Assembly: GCA_963662175.1 (NCBI GenBank)
Contig: OY759222.1
Location: forward strand, 6,244,713 to 6,308,712
Direction of reading: 5' to 3'
Length of the DNA: 64,000 nt
Source of the DNA: Aradus depressus
Lineage: Eukaryota; Arthropoda; Insecta; Hemiptera; Aradidae
Below, one piece after another: positions 22,773 to 32,218 of this stretch. The stretch's first letter is position 1, and each line of letters opens with the position of its first letter. The notes under the pieces were generated by a model. That model did not search any database. It saw nothing but the letters and a program-made list of their open reading frames with translations, and had not been told where the DNA came from. A program made the translations under genes and the position numbers.

Positions 22773-22900
22773 TGCCAGGGGTACTCGTTAAAGAGTTGAA
22801 TAAACCTAAGTAGGGGAAATTTAAGACACCCATAGTAGAGTCGGGCTCATGTCCACCAGAGCGTGCTAGTAGGCGATATAGTTAAAGCCCGGATATGACT
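22773..22900 (+). mobile_element. SINE-A 3' fragment, diverged
   Basis: Shows gtactcgttaaag, tagagtcgggctcatgtcca, ccaccagagc and gttaaagcccgg, with a deletion of the ctctgg arm. Part of the duplication described above. Confidence 0.75.
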
Positions 22901-22908
22901 TCCACTAA

Positions 22909-23255
22909 CTATATCTGTGGTCACAGGGAATAAATTGGTAAGTCTAAATTCGTAACTTTTCAAAGCAGCACTTTTTTACTTTTGCATTAATTGTGTAAAT
23001 CCAGTTTTTGGAATAAATAAATTATGTTTGCAGTTATCTCGTGAATGATTCCTCAAAGAAGTAGATTCAGTTGATTTAACCGAGAACATACACAATATCA
23101 AGAAATCCACATCTTCATAATTCGGAAAGTATTAGAGTCCTGAGCTCTCAACTTCTTCACAGTGCGCAGAAGGCTTGGGAGATGATCATAGTGGAATGAA
23201 CTTATTTTGGCCATTTTACGACTTAACAACTTATTTCCTGTGACCATAAATATGA
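22909..23255. mobile_element. Dispersed MITE (tcacagggaataa ends), short form
   Basis: Left ggtcacagggaataaattgg and right (complement) ggtcacaggaaataagttgt form the terminal inverted repeats; right-end words ggccattttacgacttaac, gatgatcatagtgg and gaaagtattagagtcctgag recur in the 49403-50025 and 32919-33065 copies. It is about 345 bp with no coding capacity. The longer copy at 49403 suggests that this one has an internal deletion. Confidence 0.75.
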
Positions 23256-23356
23256 CATTCCAGAAAATAGTTATCAAAATTGCGAATGCTCGTCGTCATA
23301 TTGTCAAACTCTAAAAATATATACATGCTATTGTTATTCGTTTTAACACTCTTTAA

Positions 23357-23475
23357 AGTTGAATAAACCCAGGTAGGCAAAATAGACTCATAAGACTTAA
23401 AATTCATATCCACCAGAGCGTGCTAGTAGGCGATATGACCACGTAGTTAAAGCCCGGGCATGAGTCACACTAACT
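23357..23475 (+). mobile_element. SINE-A 3' fragment, diverged
   Basis: Contains gttgaataaacccaggtagg, ccaccagagcgtgctagtag and gttaaagcccgggcatgagt, ending cacactaactat, i.e. the CTAA-type tail. Confidence 0.75.
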
Positions 23476-24039
23476 ATACATTGCTCATATTTGAAAAATG
23501 ATGGAATAAGTGGCCATGGATGCTTTCAAAATTCAACATATATTATATTAATTAAGAGTTAATCACCAAATATTTTATTCTAGAATTAGAGTCTTCGAAA
23601 GTTAAATATAAAATGAATGTTTAATGACTAGTTAATAATAAGATAAATTAAACAGCACATTAGTAGTAGAGTTGGAATGACAATGGTCCCATTGCCCAAC
23701 TGGCTGCCATGTTTTCATAAATGTAGAAGTATAATTAATTATATCAAATACAAATGATATCATATATATTCAGGTTTTCAGTGATATCTACCTACATATT
23801 GAAAACATGGAGGTAGGATCAAACAAGATCCATCTTTCTACTCCAAATGTTCATTAAAGTGTTTTTTTTTTTTTTTTGTTTTTTTAATGTAGATATAAAG
23901 TGAAAATATGAATATTTTAAAAAGAGCCCCCCTCAGTCTACTGTTCTGAAAGAGAAAACTCAACTACACACTTGGCGGGCTTAAGGAGAGTCCTGGGACG
24001 GAACATCAAGTCGTCTGGCTGAGAGGTAATCCCACGGCG
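23476..24039. other. No gene recognised
   Basis: Nothing recognisable apart from a T run at 23862-23876 and a GC-richer patch at 23925-24040. Confidence 0.4.
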
Positions 24040-24125
24040 CCTTACTTCCCCACTTATACTGAGTATAGGGGAAGTTATTAAACTCCTCAGAAATACCGGT
24101 GTTTTCACCGGAATTTCATGTTTTC
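24040..24125 (+). repeat. ACTTCCCC dispersed repeat, 5' end fragment
   Basis: ttacttccccacttatactg followed by agtataggggaagttatt and ttttcaccggaatttcatg: the start of the repeat as at 61931 and 33269, truncated after about 85 bp. Confidence 0.6.
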
Positions 24126-24175
24126 AGATAGCCTGATTCCAAAAAATGAAAATAAAAGTTCTGCCTGTCTATGTA

Positions 24176-24246
24176 ATGAAAATTAATTTTTATAGTTGGA
24201 GATACGTCCCCTAAAAATAATAACATAAGCAATAAACAAAAGAATA
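24176..24246 (-). mobile_element. LINE 3' end fragment (tcattttca-ending family)
   Basis: atgaaaattaatttttatag then gagatacgtcccctaaaaat and aataacataagcaataaaca parallel 1540-1600 base for base in large part. A truncated minus-strand copy. Confidence 0.5.
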
Positions 24247-24298
24247 CCAGTATCAACCAATTGAGAGAGAATAAGTTAAAAAAAGAGGGTTGATGAGT

Positions 24299-24361
24299 GC
24301 TAGTTGCCGGTTACTGGGTGCTAGTTGCCGGTTATTGGATGCTAGTTGCCGGTTACTCTGG
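24299..24361. repeat. 21-bp tandem repeat, 3 units
   Basis: gctagttgccggtta starts at 24299, 24320 and 24341, giving a 21-bp period with small changes. No role evident. Confidence 0.8.
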
Positions 24362-24394
24362 TCTGAGAGCCGCCTTATAGCCTACAGCAGGCTA

Positions 24395-25091
24395 TATATC
24401 GATGGTGAAGGTACCCAACCTCCTATGTCAATTTTTATGGTTTTTCGTTTTTTTTTTTACTAAAATATCTTAGACATTCTAATTTATCAGATGTTCAAAC
24501 TCCTATGTCGTTATTTCCCATTAAAACCTCTAGATAGCAGCAAAACGAAAACCCTGTATGTCACAGTTATCACCTCAAACTTCACAACCTCCAATGTCAG
24601 TTGATCTCATGACATTGGTGTTTGCATTCAGTTCATGTGTTTCATAACCCTTTCCAGTGAGTTACTTTCAAGTGAAGCCAGTTTCAATAATTTAATTTTT
24701 TAAATTAAAATTGTGAATTTCAATTTAAATAGAAATAGTGAATAGTTACAATATTATTTTATATTTACTACCTTTATACACTCTTTACAATAAATCTTTT
24801 CGAATGTTAACATTTATTTTTTGCTTATATTATTTCATACCCAACCTTGTATGTCACAATAATTGTGTACTTTTGTTGGCGCCCAACCTCCTAAGTCAAT
24901 TTAAATTTAATCTATCGTATGTAAGACCAATATTGTTTTTGTTTTTTTGTTGAAGAAGAACGTTTTCATAAGTCGTTTAGAACATTACAATAAGGTTAAC
25001 TTCAAAAGGTAAACAAAACAACAGTTTTAATGCTCTCCTGTAAACTTGCTATGTTTGACATAGGAGCTTGGGTATCTTCACCATCGATATA
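24395..25091. mobile_element. MITE with iterated aacctcctatgtcaa motif
   Basis: The ends atatatcgatggtgaaggta plus cccaacctcctatgtcaa (left) and, as complement, atatatcgatggtgaagata plus cccaagctcctatgtcaaa (right) form inverted repeats of about 38 bp. Versions of the inner terminal word cctcctatgtca recur through the body: 24440s, 24500, 24555, 24590 (cctccaatgtcag), 24610 (inverted), 24845, 24890. No transposase frame. The ends do not clearly match a named superfamily; TA-rich flanks obscure the duplication. Confidence 0.65.
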
Positions 25092-25299
25092 TTTTTTAAA
25101 TACCAGCAGAATACTACCAACACAATAACAGCTTGTAGAGGCATTATTGTAAACAAAGCTAGTTATCTAAACAGAAGGTTTGTTTACACTACACTGAAGG
25201 AGCAGGAGCCACTCACTATACAAGACTGTTGACATAACGGAGGCCTGGCTCACACCATACCAACACATCGGATATTCAGGGCGTCGCAAGCTTAGAGGC

Positions 25300-25462
25300 A
25301 GCGTTCTAGATGTGACCTTAAGCAATGGTCTCGGAGCCAATGCGATGTCAGCGTAACAAAACCTGAGAAGGCACAATTTATGACTTCCATAGTAGAGTTG
25401 AACTCATTTCCACCAGAGCGACGAATGAGCGCTCTGGTAGTAGGCGATATGACTTCGAAGGG
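25300..25462 (+). mobile_element. SINE-A 3' fragment, strongly diverged
   Basis: agcaatggtctcggagcc, gatgtcag, gcacaatttatgacttcc, tagagttgaactcat, ccaccagagcgacgaatgag and cgctctggtagtaggcgata keep SINE-A order. Tail lost. Confidence 0.7.
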
Positions 25463-25482
25463 AAATTATAATATATATAAAT

Positions 25483-26014
25483 AGCTTGAGACAAAAAATG
25501 TTGAATAGAATTGACCGCAGTATTTGCTGTAATCTAATTTTTAAACAAATAAAAATTTTTAACTGTCAACCTATTTTTTTTTTTTTTTTTTTGCTGGGAA
25601 AAAATTAAGGGGAGGTTAAATGAGACATTTTTTTGTTAGACCAATACTGAAGAACCTTGAGCAGTTTTCCGGAACAACTTGGATAAATGTATTGAAGTTG
25701 CAGCACATCAGTTCGAACATTTACTACAATAAAATGCATTTATTAGGTTTAATATTGGTCTAACAAAAAAATGTCTCATTTAACCTCTCCTTAATTTTTC
25801 CAGAGGAATCTAAATATGTAAAAGAAAAAAAAAAAAATAGGTTAAAAGTAAAAAAAAAAATTTTTTAATTCATAAAAAACGTTAAAAATTTTCATTTGTT
25901 TAAAAATTAGATTACAGCAAATAATGCGGTATATTTTTTGTCTCAAGCTTCTTTTGAGAAAATCATTATGTTTCGAGTTATTTACATGGGTCAAGATAAA
26001 ATGAACACCCTGTA
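25483..26014 (+). mobile_element. Mariner-derived foldback fragment
   Basis: 25483-25600 and 25810-25960 are imperfect inverted copies (gcttgagacaaaaaatgttg / tttttgtctcaagc; acaaataaaaattttta / aaattttcatttgttt). Between them 25640-25765 matches the transposase C-terminal region in 5062-5160. The right end tcaagataaaatgaacaccc-tgta is shared with 5664-5688. It abuts the next MITE with a single shared TA (26015-26016). Confidence 0.6.
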
Positions 26015-26016
26015 TA

Positions 26017-26384
26017 TACAGGGTGGCCCAGATAAGCGGGCCACAAGTGAAATATCTCCTAAACGGTTAGAGATATCAAAATTGTGCATAGGACTAAAGT
26101 TGTAGCACTCGCCGAGAGCTGTAGTATGGCGTCCTCGAAAAGACAAAAATTACTCTTTTACTGGCTCAAACAGCCCTTCGAAGGGCGGGGTTCCCTTTCG
26201 ACCCTCAAGTTTCATAACATTTTATTACAATACTAAAGTAACAAGGAGTAACTGTGCAAACAGATTTTTGATATGTCAAGTAGTCCTCGGAAAAAAAAAG
26301 TTTAAAGTTGCACGTTTATTTTATTCTGAAGTTAGTTGCAATTTAATATTTCACTTGTGGCCCGCTTATCAGGGCCACTCTGTA
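26017..26384. mobile_element. Mariner-type MITE (tacagggtggcccagataag ends)
   Basis: Left tacagggtggcccagataag then cgggccacaagtgaaata; the right end gives, as complement, tacagagtggccctgataag then cgggccacaagtgaaata. The inverted repeats are about 38 bp. The interior equals the left 330 bp of the chimeric element at 4239, so this is the deletion derivative of that mariner family. Confidence 0.85.
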
Positions 26385-27293
26385 TGAATCGGGAGTTGTC
26401 GTATTCACATTCAAACTATGAGTTAATGAATCAGAATTCTAAAACGATATTCCTTCATGTTTTTGTTCATGTTGTTTTGGTGGTTTAAACAATTTTTTTT
26501 TTTTTTAACAAGAAGAGAAATTGTGTGAAAGTGTTGTTGGAGGAGCTGTGAAGGGAGGCTTCTCTAAGTCATACTTAGCCATATTTTTATCCAAAGTCTC
26601 AATCCGTTCCCTTTTGACCCATATTTTCGCTAGAAGCTGACCAAACTAGTTCAGTCCAGAGCGAGCGCCCTCACTTTACTGAGGAATTTGAAGGGGATCT
26701 CCTTCGTATCATCGCGGTACTCAGATGGAAGAAACCTTCACCAGGTCAGATGAAGTTCAGGAGAACTTGCGCCAAATTGTATACTTCCACATAATCCTTG
26801 TATTGAACTGCGCTCATTTGAAAATAGGTATAAATTGAAAAACATTGAACTCCGCCAAAACAAATTTTATTATAAAACTGCCTACGTACATTTTATATAT
26901 TACCTTACAAGAATGTATAAGGTATCACTACAAAATTGTGGCATAGAAACCACTTACTCTTTGTAAATCCAGTTGTATGTATCCGAAGAAATAAAATGTT
27001 GACCCTCCAGTTGCACTGTGGAGACAAAATGAAAATTTCTGGCCAAAATTCTTAAACTTACCATTCTTATGTTTTGTGGGGTGCTGAATCCGAAACAAAT
27101 ATATAAAAAATTCTGCAAACACAATTTAAGCAGTTATTTTCGAATTTCGTAGAATTGTTTGAATCTTATGGCCAAAAACCTGTTTTTTTTCCTATAATGG
27201 AATATGGTTAGTTAAGGAAAGAAAAAAAAACTATGCAAGCTGAGTCGATCACATTATTTTAATTGTATTATTATTATAATAAATATAAAAAAA
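26385..27293. other. No gene recognised
   Basis: No repeat or exon was recognised in about 0.9 kb. On the minus strand 27250-27296 is an AT-rich tract with tttattataataa-type sequence that could serve as the 3' UTR of the exon at 27297-27407. Confidence 0.35.
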
Positions 27294-27296
27294 ACT

Positions 27297-27407
27297 TTAA
27301 TTTTCATCGTCCGAACTAGTGGAAGAATCACTTTCAGCATGAGGTGAAATATTTGGCTCCTTTAGCATTTCGAGAACTTCCGGTGGAAATTTTTTTAGGT
27401 AATATCT
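27297..27407 (-). CDS. Candidate 3'-terminal exon, unknown protein
   Basis: The minus strand has a good 3' splice acceptor (ctgcattctcttcag) directly before an open stretch reading YYLKKFPPEVLEMLKEPN, ISPHAESDSSTSS and DDEN, then TAA. A strongly acidic, Ser-rich C-terminus after a Pro-containing helix-like part looks protein-like, and codon use differs from the repeat next to it. No family is recognised. If real, the 86-bp array lies in the preceding intron. Alternatively it is a transposase C-terminal remnant or chance. Confidence 0.35.
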   Translation of the reverse strand, partial: RYYLKKFPPEVLEMLKEPNISPHAESDSSTSSDDEN

Positions 27408-27411
27408 GAAG

Positions 27412-28274
27412 AGAATGCAGCGGTCGAGTGCCACACGGAATGACAGGTTGCTCAACTGCAAGTCGACCCTGGAGAAGAGCTGAGGTGGGAGAGCCCCCGT
27501 AGTGCAGCGGTCGAGTGCCACACGGAGTGACAGGTTGCTCTACTGCAAGTCGACCCTGGAGAAGAGCTGGTGGGAGAGCCCCCGTAGTGCAGCGGTCGAG
27601 TGCCACACGGAGTGACAGGTTGCTCTACTGCAAGTCGATCCTGGGAAGAGCTGAGGTGGGAGAGCCCCCGTAGTGCAGCGGTCGAGTGCCACACGGAGTG
27701 ACAGGTTGCTCTACTGCAAGTCGATCCTGGAGAAGAGCTGAGGTGGGAGAGCCCCCGTAGTGCAGCGGTCGAGTGCCACACGGAGTGACAGGTTGCTCTA
27801 CTGCAAGTCGATCCTGGAAAGAGCTGAGGTGGGAGAGCCCCCGTAGTGCAGCGGTCGAGTGCCACACGGAGTGACAGGTTGCTCTACTGCAAGTCGATCC
27901 TGGGAAGAGCTGAGGTGGGAGAGCCCCCGTAGTGCAGCGGTCGAGTGCCACACGGAGTGACAGGTTGCTCTACTGCAAGTCGATCCTGGGAAGAGCTGAG
28001 GTGGGAGAGCCCCCGTAGTGCAGCGGTCGAGTGCCACACGGAGTGACAGGTTGCTCTACTGCAAGTCGATCCTGGGAAGAGCTGAGGTGGGAGAGCCCCC
28101 GTAGTGCAGCGGTCGAGTGCCACACGGAGTGACAGGTTGCTCTACTGCAAGTCGATCCTGGGAAGAGCTGAGGTGGGAGAGCCCCCGTAGTGCAGCGGTC
28201 GAGTGCCACACGGAGTGACAGGTTGCTCTACTGCAAGTCGATCCTGGAGAAGAGCTGAGGTGGGAGAGCCCCCG
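27412..28274 (+). repeat. 86-bp tandem array, 10 units, tRNA-promoter-like words
   Basis: gcagcggtcgagtgccacac starts at 27417, 27504, 27589, 27675, 27762, 27848, 27934, 28020, 28106 and 28192: steps of 85-87 bp, very homogeneous except at the first unit. It is GC-rich against an AT-rich background. Each inner unit holds tagtgcagcgg, a perfect match to the A-box consensus TRGYNNARNNG, and about 50 bp later aagtcgatcc, close to a B box with one base missing. The overlapping minus-strand frames (MALDRCTTGALPP) are by-products of the unit length, not genes. Confidence 0.9.
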
Positions 28275-28467
28275 ACCTTGGTCCGTGCCACTAACCCACA
28301 TGTCCGCCGTCTCTCTCTCCCTCTCGGCCCAGCTCAGTCCCATCCTCTCCTTCGTCTGTTTCGTATCGTGTTGACTTCCTTCGTCCTAGTAGTGCTACCG
28401 AGTCCTGCGTCCACCACCTTCCAACCCACCGCTGCCATTCTTGGACTTCTTCAACCACTGTACGAGT
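28275..28467 (+). promoter_or_regulatory. GC-rich candidate promoter and first exon
   Basis: Directly after the array comes a pyrimidine-rich, GC-rich segment with tcagtc (28335-28340), the arthropod initiator consensus, and about 120 bp later a strong 5' splice site, cga|gtgagtat (gt at 28468-28469). No in-frame start with a recognisable protein is evident, so the segment would be a non-coding first exon or the start of a retroelement. The base composition change at both edges is sharp. Inference only. Confidence 0.35.
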
Positions 28468-28610
28468 GAGTATCCTCGAATGTTATAATAATAATAATTA
28501 TTTCCGTTAAATCAAAGGTTTATAAATTATATAGGTACATAAACATTATTAACTCGTGGATATCATGAGCCGATGGACGTTATGATCCCTACGTACACGT
28601 TAAATACCTA

Positions 28611-28742
28611 AACCAGGGTAGGCAAAATTTAGACTCCCACAGTAGAGTCAAGCTCATGTCCTCCAGAGAGAGGAAAGAGCCCTCTGGTAGTCGACGATAT
28701 GAACTCGTAGTTAAAGCCCGGGCATGAGTCACAATCACCAAC
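28611..28742 (+). mobile_element. SINE-A 3' fragment
   Basis: cagggtaggcaaaatttaga, ctcccacagtagagtc, ctggtagtcgacgatatga and gttaaagcccgggcatgagt, tail cacaatcaccaactaact. Confidence 0.8.
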
Positions 28743-28862
28743 TAACTCTTAGAAACTGACATACATGTGATTAATAATAAAAATAATAGTGAAAAATAAA
28801 ATGATATGAATCATAAATTAATAAATAAATAGGTACTAATATACATGAGTACAAACATAATA

Positions 28863-29150
28863 AAAATCGTGGGTTCGAAACCCGGCCGAGGCCATTAGTT
28901 TATTTTATCTGAGAGTAATAAATTTAAGCAGGCCTTCCTTGGGACGAGACGTTAAGCGATGGTCCCGAGCCTGTACGATGTCAGCTACTCGTTAAAAGAC
29001 CCCTGTCCTAGGTGAATAAAAATTTAGGGTAGGCAAAATTTAGGACTCCCGTACATAGTAGTCGTGCTCATGTGCACCAGCGTGACGAATAAGGGCGCTC
29101 TGGTGGTAGGCGATATGACCTTGTAGTTAAAGCCAAGCCATGAGTCAATG
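28863..29150 (+). mobile_element. SINE-A, head truncated at the B box
   Basis: Begins at atcgtgggttcgaaacccgg and continues through ttagtttattttatctgag, cgatggtcccgagcctgtac and tttagggtaggcaaaattta to a degraded gccaagccatgagtc. Several indels mark it as old. Confidence 0.85.
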
Positions 29151-30153
29151 AAAAGAAAAATTGATTATGAAATTAAAAATAATAAAATTTGAATTTATGA
29201 AGGTCCGGGGCCATTCTAGAGTAACAGTGAGAACATGAAGTGACCTAGTGAGAAACGTAATAGCTCCAGTTCTGAAAATTGGATAGAAAATTGATTTGAT
29301 AGAAAATTGCTCAATTTAAAATTATATTCTCTATGATGGCTCTATACCGCAGATTTGGTGAGCAGTGAAATGTTTTTGAGGTTTCTTGACCATCTCAAAA
29401 AGGTGTCTGGTTTCCTAGGAATGTGAGGTTAGGAAGCACTTTCACTAGTTCTTGTTCAAGTTCCTGGAAAGAGAAAAATGTTTAGGTTAGACGAACCCAG
29501 AGGGGTGAAAAAAATTGAGAAAGAAAAAATAAAGTATCCATAATAAAAAAAATTGTGTTTCATATTCAAAAACATTATTTGATACATAGCAATCATTTTT
29601 TTTTTTTTTTCGGCAGAGTTCCTCTATAGACATCCTCTGTAAGGTCTGTCGAATCTGGGTTTTAATCAATATTTTTTATTATTTATTAGCTAATTTATTT
29701 TATTTATCTTTTTTTTTTTTTCTTCTATGTATTTCTATTATAATATTATATATATATAATTTTTAATTTTTTTTCTTTCTATTTTTGTATTTCGCACATT
29801 GTGATCTGATGAAAGAACGTAAGAACGTCCCAAAATATCATGAAACGACACTTTCGGAAAATTTATACAAAATTATCTTAATTTTAATTGAGTTTAAAAA
29901 ACTATCCACTGTTTTTATTAATATTATTATTTTTGTACTAATATTCTCAAGTATTTATTCACAATTTATTTTTTAGTAGTATTGTTAATTCTAATCCATG
30001 TGTGTCAGACTCTAACAGTTAATATCTGTTTATGTATCTAATGTATAAGCTATTTTCATGAAGAAGAAGATGAAGAATGTTATGTTAGGCGCTTAACTAC
30101 TCAGATTATAAACGCCAGAGAACTTGGTGGGAAAGTTTCGCAGAAGATTGATA
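29151..30153 (+). repeat. AT-rich retroposon-like 3' UTR tract (copy 1)
   Basis: The part 29640-30060 (ctctgtaaggtctgtcgaat, tatttcgcacattgtgat, ttattaatattattattttt, tatctgtttatgtatc, aagctattttcatg) is paralleled by 33830-34085 and by 35110-35171 joined to 35550-35600. This is a multi-copy non-LTR 3' region. The coding part is absent. The preceding 29151-29640 holds no recognised feature. Confidence 0.45.
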
Positions 30154-30354
30154 CTATGAAGGAACCAGATTAATGTGTACAGTGTTACAAATCAACATCC
30201 ATTCTACGTACAGCAAAACATACACACACGTCCCTGGCAGAGCCTCGGCCCCAAGGCAGGGCGGACCCCCGCTCTCAAATTCAGGAAAAACTTTACTTGC
30301 ATAAACAGAAGGAGGTGGCACTGAGGATGTGGACAAAAACCATGTCGCCTTAAC
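30154..30354. other. Short stretch, nothing recognised
   Basis: Somewhat GC-richer (cctcggccccaaggcaggg) but without a recognisable exon or repeat. It may belong to the LINE whose C-terminus lies at 31140-31490, split by the pogo-like element. Confidence 0.3.
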
Positions 30355-31034
30355 TACAGTAGAACCTCTTTAAGTCGAACCTCGATAAGTCAAAAACCTC
30401 CAAAACTCGAAAAAAAGTTTTGTTCCTTTCCCTTCAAGCCCCAAAACCTCCATTACTCGAAATCTCAACCCTCTATCAGTCGAAATAATCAGTGAGTCCC
30501 TACAAGCCATTTTGGTACATATTTTCCCTCTATAACTCGAAAAAAAAAATTGGACCTCTGTATCTCGAACATAGCAATGTTTTATTTTACAACCTTTACA
30601 ACTCGATTATTTGAAACTTATTACCTCTATAGCTCGAAGAAAAATAAGCTACCGACTTTAAGAATTTGCCGACAATGTACACCATTGTTTCTTAGAAAAC
30701 AATTTAGGAGTATACAATAAATAGGATTACCAATTATCTAAAGCAAAAAAAAATTACTGACTTTTTTTAATACCTACATATACTACGTATTATTTATTTT
30801 AAGGATGTTTTGAAATAATGTTGATTTATAATATATATAAATATGTTTGTTACCTCTGTAACTTGAATTTTTATTTATTTCACCTCTCTAACTCAAAATT
30901 AGTTAGAATGAATCTTAACCTCTACAATTCGAATCAAAATCCGCCTAAGTCGAAATCCTCCATAAGTCGAAAACTCTATAAACCGAATTTTTTGGCGTCT
31001 CCCTTGATGTTCGACTTATAGAGGTTCTACTGTA
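30355..31034. mobile_element. Pogo/Tigger-like MITE built from an iterated motif
   Basis: Element 30357-31032 (676 bp) is flanked by TA on both sides. Ends: cagtagaacctctttaagtc with gaac, and (complement) cagtagaacctctataagtc with gaac, about 25 bp with one mismatch. The body is largely a series of degenerate copies of the terminal word acctctataactcgaa: about 14 direct copies (30364, 30395, 30446, 30467, 30524, 30553, 30590, 30620, 30850, 30880, 30918, 30942, 30956, 30972) plus the inverted right end. No transposase frame. Confidence 0.8.
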
Positions 31035-31129
31035 TATATAACCAGTTCTATGTACAGTGCTACTTTGTTACAATATACATTTGTACAATTGTGCTACATT
31101 AATGAATAGAACTTTACAAATTATTCAGA

Positions 31130-31496
31130 CTGACCTATATTTATGTAACACATTTTGGACAACCCATGTTGCTCGAATAGTGATTGATATACTCTGCACT
31201 CTTCAATGATATGTCCGACAGTTAGACGTACTCCGCAGGTCCTGGGGTGGGTCATCACGGGTGATGAGGTACCGATGCGTTAATCGGCAGTGTCCCAGTC
31301 TCAGCCGAGCCAGGCTAACTTCTTCTCGTCTCGAGCTTCGGTTGGAAGAGGCCCAAGGACTGACCAATCATTTAATCATCATCTTGAGTTTATTTTCTTC
31401 GACTTCATTCCACTGCTTTTGCCACTGATCGAAAACCTCCCTAATCAGCGGGCGTGCTAATTCTCTCGGGGTCAGAACCGTCGGTATTTTCATGTA
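31130..31496 (-). pseudogene. LINE C-terminal fragment (R1/I/Jockey type)
   Basis: The minus strand reads, with frame changes, ENKLKMMIKWLVLGPLP, LARLGHCRLTHRYLI-like sequence, then a Cys-containing CGVRLTVGHIIEECRVYQSL. The RLRxGHxxLTH and HIxxxC words are typical of the region after the reverse transcriptase or RNase H of R1, I and Jockey LINEs. Frameshifts show decay. Confidence 0.65.
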
Positions 31497-31552
31497 TATG
31501 GCGTATCCTATTACCTTGTTATGGCTTAACGGAAATAAATATTATTATAGAT
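31497..31552 (+). mobile_element. LINE 3' end fragment (aaataaatattatta family)
   Basis: gcgtatcctattaccttgtt, atggcttaacggaaataaat and attattata: same terminus as 2975-3030 and 35590-35640. Confidence 0.4.
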
Positions 31553-31599
31553 CAAAATTTAAAAATAAAATAATTATAAAACTAAGTGTTGTATTTACT

Positions 31600-31900
31600 C
31601 TAAAATTTTCTAAAAAATCCTCATGCTAAATTTTGTGTCGATACATTCATTCTATCGGGAGTTTTTATGATCACAGTCAAACAGACAGCTTTTTTTCCAT
31701 ATTTGGAATCTAGAGATGAAATTCCGTTGAAAACTCCGCATCGAATTTTTGACCGATTACATAACTTCCCCTATACTTGGTATGACTGAGGCTATTTTTA
31801 TGACGTATCCTATTACCACGTTATTACCCATTTTAGGAAACAGGGTATCGGAATACTCCGACAGATTACACAACTTTCTCTATACTTGTGATAGCCGGGG
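31600..31900 (-). repeat. ACTTCCCC dispersed repeat, two partial copies
   Basis: 31612-31778 runs ttttgtgtcgatacattcat, ctatcgggagtttttatgat, gaaattccgttgaaaactcc, gaatttttgaccgattacat and aacttcccctatactt. A second, shorter copy ends with cacaactttctctatacttg near 31885. Confidence 0.65.
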
Positions 31901-32218
31901 TTGTAGAACCACTGATACAGTTATCTGAAACCACCCTGTGAAGGTTATCTGCAATTATTGAAATCGAGGTTAGATCCTTGCCCAGAGCCTAGATTAAACC
32001 TTCCCAAGCTAAATTTGTGAAAGCTACATCGAGACTTGAGTAATTTTTGCTTATCTACTCAGAAATAATGATCAAGTACTTATCTTTAATCCCTTCACCT
32101 CATCAGGAGCGGAGATACCATTAAAGTGTTTTTTGGATTATTGTTAAAATCAGTCTGAAATTCGATGATGTTTTCACCGGAATTTAATGTTTTTCCGATA
32201 TCCAAAATTGAAAAAAAA
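31901..32218. other. No gene recognised
   Basis: Unassigned except ttttcaccggaatttaatg near 32172, a relic of the ACTTCCCC repeat. Confidence 0.35.

Larger units (their letters stand above)
22702..23475. repeat. Segmental direct duplication flanking a MITE
   Basis: 22702-22900 and 23256-23475 share attcc, gaaaatagttatcaaaat, gcgaatgct, gtcaaactctaaaaatatat and then a degraded SINE-A tail (gttgaataaac, ccaccagagcgtgctagtag, gttaaagcccgg). The dispersed MITE at 22909-23255 lies exactly between the two copies. The duplication therefore included an already inserted SINE-A fragment. Confidence 0.65.

Noticed and set aside
27334..28343. Series of minus-strand frames starting MALDRCTTGALPP
   Set aside because: They arise because the 86-bp tandem unit leaves several frames open and the indels shift between them. 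No signal, no domain, and the plus strand is equally open.
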